Of a stretch of DNA of 9,069 bases, positions 7,104-9,069 are shown piece by piece. Position 1 is the stretch's first letter, and each line of letters starts with the position of its first letter. Both the position numbers and the translations under genes were made by a program. The DNA comes from Cyanobacteriota bacterium (GTDB lineage Bacteria > Cyanobacteriota > Cyanobacteriia > SKYG9), in assembly GCA_025054735.1 (NCBI GenBank), contig JANWZG010000138.1:1-9069 (forward strand), in the 5' to 3' direction. Under the pieces are notes generated by a model that had not been told where the DNA came from, ran no database searches, and saw nothing but the letters and a program-made list of their open reading frames with translations.

Positions 7104-7111
7104 CCCCAACT

Positions 7112-8107
7112 ATGGCTCGAATGTATTACGACGCAGATGCCAACCTAGACCTGTTGACGGGCAAAACGATCGCCATCATCGGCTACGGTTCCCAGGGACA
7201 TGCCCATGCCCTCAACCTCAAAGATAGTGGGGTTAACGTCATTGTGGGATTATATGCAGGCAGCAAATCAGCCGCTAAAGCGGAAGCTGAAGGCTTAACC
7301 GTCAAACCCGTTGCTGATGCGGCCAAACTAGCTGACATCATTATGATTCTGCTCCCTGATGAAGTGCAAAAAACTGTCTATGCCGATGATATTCAACCCC
7401 ATCTCACGGCTGGAAAAGCACTCGCATTTGCCCACGGCTTCAACATTCACTTCGCACAAATCGTTCCCCCTGCGGATGTGGATGTGTTTATGGTAGCTCC
7501 CAAAGGTCCAGGACACCTCGTGCGGCGCACATACGAGCAAGGGGAAGGTGTACCCTGTTTATTTGCAGTGTTTCAGGATGCAACTGGACGAGCGCGAGAC
7601 TTAGCAATGGCCTATGCCAAGGGAATTGGCGGTACTCGCGGCGGCATTTTAGAAACCACCTTTAAGGAAGAGACAGAAACTGACCTATTCGGTGAACAGG
7701 CAGTGCTGTGTGGCGGCCTAAGTGCCCTGATTAAGGCAGGCTTTGAAACCTTAGTGGAAGCAGGATATCAACCAGAACTGGCCTATTTTGAATGTCTTCA
7801 CGAGGTGAAATTAATTGTTGACCTAGTGGTGGAGGGTGGCTTGGCCAAAATGCGGGATAGCATCTCTAACACTGCGGAGTATGGTGACTATACCCGTGGC
7901 CCCCGCATCATCACCGATCAAACTCGTGCCGAGATGAAAAAAATCCTCACGGAAATCCAGACAGGACAATTTGCTCGAGAATTTGTACTAGAAAACCAGG
8001 CAGGCAAGCCAGGATTTACAGCTATGCGCCGACGAGAGGCTGCGCACCCGATCGAAGCAGTTGGCAAAGAATTGCGAGCCATGTTTAGCTGGTTAAAATC
8101 AAAGTAA
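7112..8107 (+). CDS. ilvC: Ketol-acid reductoisomerase (NADP+), class I
   Basis: Cytoplasmic enzyme of valine, leucine and isoleucine synthesis. It converts 2-acetolactate or 2-aceto-2-hydroxybutyrate, with Mg2+ and NADPH, to the dihydroxy acids used by IlvD. The 331-residue length is that of class I, single-knot enzymes. The Rossmann motif GYGSQGHAHALNL starts at G24. The loop GLYAGSKS (46-53) carries S51 and S53, which suit binding of the NADPH 2'-phosphate. Catalytic and metal residues are visible: H108 in AFAHGF, K131 in APKGPGH, D191 and E195 in DLFGEQ, E227 and E231 in ECLHEVK, and S252 in SISNTAEYGD. The C-terminus ELRAMFSWLKSK is typical of cyanobacterial IlvC. All key residues are present and the gene is intact. 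A GUN4-domain gene follows after 35 nt on the same strand and may be co-transcribed. Confidence 0.98.
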   Translation: MARMYYDADANLDLLTGKTIAIIGYGSQGHAHALNLKDSGVNVIVGLYAGSKSAAKAEAEGLTVKPVADAAKLADIIMILLPDEVQKTVYADDIQPHLTAGKALAFAHGFNIHFAQIVPPADVDVFMVAPKGPGHLVRRTYEQGEGVPCLFAVFQDATGRARDLAMAYAKGIGGTRGGILETTFKEETETDLFGEQAVLCGGLSALIKAGFETLVEAGYQPELAYFECLHEVKLIVDLVVEGGLAKMRDSISNTAEYGDYTRGPRIITDQTRAEMKKILTEIQTGQFAREFVLENQAGKPGFTAMRRREAAHPIEAVGKELRAMFSWLKSK

Positions 8108-8134
8108 GTTGATAGGCTTACGGCGTTGGTGATT

Positions 8135-8146
8135 TCACGATCGTGA
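8135..8146. repeat. 12-bp palindrome over the GUN4 gene start codon
   Basis: TCACGATCGTGA is perfectly self-complementary, is centred on a CGATCG core (HIP1-like), and includes the GTG start codon at 8143-8145. It may simply be an extended HIP1 variant. If bound by a protein or folded in mRNA it would sit over the translation start. Confidence 0.6.
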
Positions 8147-8940
8147 CCTTACAAACTCAACCTAGGCCAACGGATGCAGTGCTAGGCGGGCTAACACCGC
8201 CACCTACTACAGGTGCTGTCTTGGGTGGACTCCCTGGAGTCACTTGGCGCTTGCAGAGTCCATCAGCAGTTCAGCGGGTAGCGGCGGTACTAGAAGCATT
8301 GGGCTATGGACAGGCTGGAGAAGCTGCGATCGTGGCTGCTCTTGACCAAGAGGGCATCACTGGACAGTCCAGTCTCTTACTGCTCTGGCAACACCCTGAT
8401 CCTAGACTACGATCCTTGCTTCAAGGTTACACACCCTTGGTGCAATCAGAACAGGCGATCGACTATGGGCCGCTTCAGACTCTCCTAGCAAATGCTGATT
8501 GGGAACAGGCAGATCTAGCTACAGCTCGCATTATGTTGCACTTGATTGGCTATCCCGATCGGCTCTACCCTGATGGCGATGTTTTGCATCAGTTTCCCCT
8601 AACCGATTTGCGGACAATCGATCGTCTGTGGACGCATTACAGCCAAGGGCGGTTTGGGTTTAGTATTCAGCGTCAACTGTGGCAACAACTGGGCATGGCT
8701 CCTGGCATCCCTGACCTAATCACCCTAGGCAAGTTTGGTCGCCAGATTGGTTGGCGCACAGGTAGTGCATGGCGTTATCATAACCAACTGACCTATAGCC
8801 TGCGGGCACCGATCGCCCACTTGCCTGGTTGGGTCGGCTGGGGCGACGACGTGATGGACTACGAATATCTGCTCTTTGGCGGTGGACAACCATTAATGCT
8901 CATGGGTTGGAGTGCATTGGCTACCCATCCAGCGTTATGA
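8143..8940 (+). CDS. GUN4-domain protein with N-terminal helical domain
   Basis: GUN4 proteins bind protoporphyrin IX and Mg-protoporphyrin and stimulate Mg-chelatase at the start of the chlorophyll branch. Residues about 39-105 look all-helical, like the N-terminal domain of cyanobacterial GUN4. Residues about 107-230 are the GUN4 core: DYGPLQTLLANADWEQAD (107-124), DLRTIDRLW (155-163), YSQGRFGFSIQ (166-176), FGRQIGWR (198-205), and APIAHLPGW (222-230). The sequence has FPLTD at 151-155, where many homologues have FPC or FPA. The N-terminus holds two AVLGGL copies (12-17 and 25-30) joined by a TPPPTTG linker, probably disordered. The start is GTG at 8143, since a TAG lies ten codons upstream with no better start between; the ribosome binding site is weak. 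Cyanobacteria encode several GUN4-domain paralogues, so I do not claim this is the chelatase activator itself. The last codons fall in a tandem duplication. Confidence 0.88.
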   Translation: MTLQTQPRPTDAVLGGLTPPPTTGAVLGGLPGVTWRLQSPSAVQRVAAVLEALGYGQAGEAAIVAALDQEGITGQSSLLLLWQHPDPRLRSLLQGYTPLVQSEQAIDYGPLQTLLANADWEQADLATARIMLHLIGYPDRLYPDGDVLHQFPLTDLRTIDRLWTHYSQGRFGFSIQRQLWQQLGMAPGIPDLITLGKFGRQIGWRTGSAWRYHNQLTYSLRAPIAHLPGWVGWGDDVMDYEYLLFGGGQPLMLMGWSALATHPAL

Positions 8941-8966
8941 GAGGCTACCCATCCAGCGTTATGAGA
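8919..8966. repeat. Perfect 24-bp tandem duplication across the GUN4 gene stop
   Basis: The 24-bp unit at 8919-8942 is repeated without change at 8943-8966. The first copy encodes the last residues ATHPAL and contains the TGA stop (8938-8940); the second lies wholly after it. Because the unit is a multiple of three and carries the stop, the protein is unchanged. The absence of differences suggests a recent event. Confidence 0.95.
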
Positions 8967-9044
8967 ATTGACTTCACAGTGATTCCAAACAGCGATAAGA
9001 CAACAGCCAGGATAATTCGGCGTTGCTGAACACAAATATGAATT

Positions 9045-9069
9045 GCCCTCATCCCCAACCCTTCCTCTT
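9045..9069. repeat. Left part of a probable cyanobacterial intergenic repeat, cut by the window edge
   Basis: GCCCTCATCCCCAACCC and the following pyrimidine-rich bases resemble the C-rich arm of dispersed hairpin-forming repeats found between genes in filamentous cyanobacteria, where a G-rich complementary arm normally follows. That arm would lie beyond the window. The identification rests on remembered resemblance and on sharp base-composition skew, so it is tentative. The rest of the tail (8967-9044) contains no recognised gene. Confidence 0.45.

Larger units (their letters stand above)
6766..7111. other. Divergent intergenic region between the methyltransferase gene and ilvC
   Basis: A 346-nt gap that must hold the 5' control regions of both the leftward methyltransferase gene and rightward ilvC. 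Visible elements are an imperfect dyad next to the methyltransferase start, two TAATAT hexamers (7035-7040 and 7057-7062) that could be -10 boxes for ilvC but lack good -35 partners, and the ilvC ribosome binding site. One CGATCG core lies at 6966-6971. No tRNA, known riboswitch core or small gene was recognised. Confidence 0.5.

Noticed and set aside
7043..7111. 23-residue N-terminal extension of IlvC from GTG
   Set aside because: The strong AAGGAGA site before the ATG at 7112 and the family-typical N-terminus MARMYYDADANLDLL fix the start at 7112.
8961..9029. 22-codon frame starting in the second copy of the tandem duplication
   Set aside because: The peptide MRIDFTVIPNSDKTTARIIR is short and unrecognised, its start is a product of the duplication, and no ribosome binding site stands out.

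Overview
The window reads as cyanobacterial chromosome. Three independent signs support this. (1) The 8-bp palindrome GCGATCGC (HIP1) occurs exactly three times, and its CGATCG core occurs about two dozen times, where roughly two would be expected by chance. (2) The genes include a bacterial-type sucrose synthase, a GUN4-domain protein (a chlorophyll-pathway family of oxygenic phototrophs) and an IlvC of the 331-residue cyanobacterial form. (3) The right edge enters a C-rich motif resembling the dispersed repeats common between genes of filamentous cyanobacteria. A filamentous species is likely, but no rRNA or other marker fixes the genus.

Layout. Bases 1-410 are an apparently non-coding leader with weak promoter and hairpin candidates. 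A rightward three-gene block follows: sucrose synthase (411-2831), a polytopic GT-C-type membrane glycosyltransferase (2892-4694), and a polyprenyl-phosphate sugar synthase fused to a GtrA membrane domain (4697-5890). The gaps are 60 and 2 nt, so the last two genes are almost certainly co-transcribed and the first may be. A 170-nt convergent gap with small hairpins and an 18-bp-period repeat separates this block from a leftward SAM-dependent methyltransferase (6061-6765). A 346-nt divergent gap with an imperfect dyad leads to rightward ilvC (7112-8107) and a GUN4-domain gene (8143-8940), 35 nt apart. The GUN4 stop codon lies in a perfect 24-bp tandem duplication.

How the genes may work together. 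Sucrose synthase can turn sucrose plus a nucleoside diphosphate into NDP-glucose. The GT2-GtrA fusion could load a hexose onto polyprenyl phosphate and help move it across the membrane. The GT-C protein could use that lipid-linked sugar on the periplasmic side. This sucrose-to-lipid-linked-sugar-to-glycan route is an inference from gene order and family chemistry. ilvC (branched-chain amino acid synthesis) and the GUN4 protein (tetrapyrrole pathway) are metabolic neighbours with no obvious shared biochemistry.

I see no CRISPR array, transposase, tRNA, rRNA, phage gene or defence system. The window is mostly ordinary core and accessory metabolism. The most unusual points are the glycosylation cassette, small sequence duplications and a few altered motif residues.
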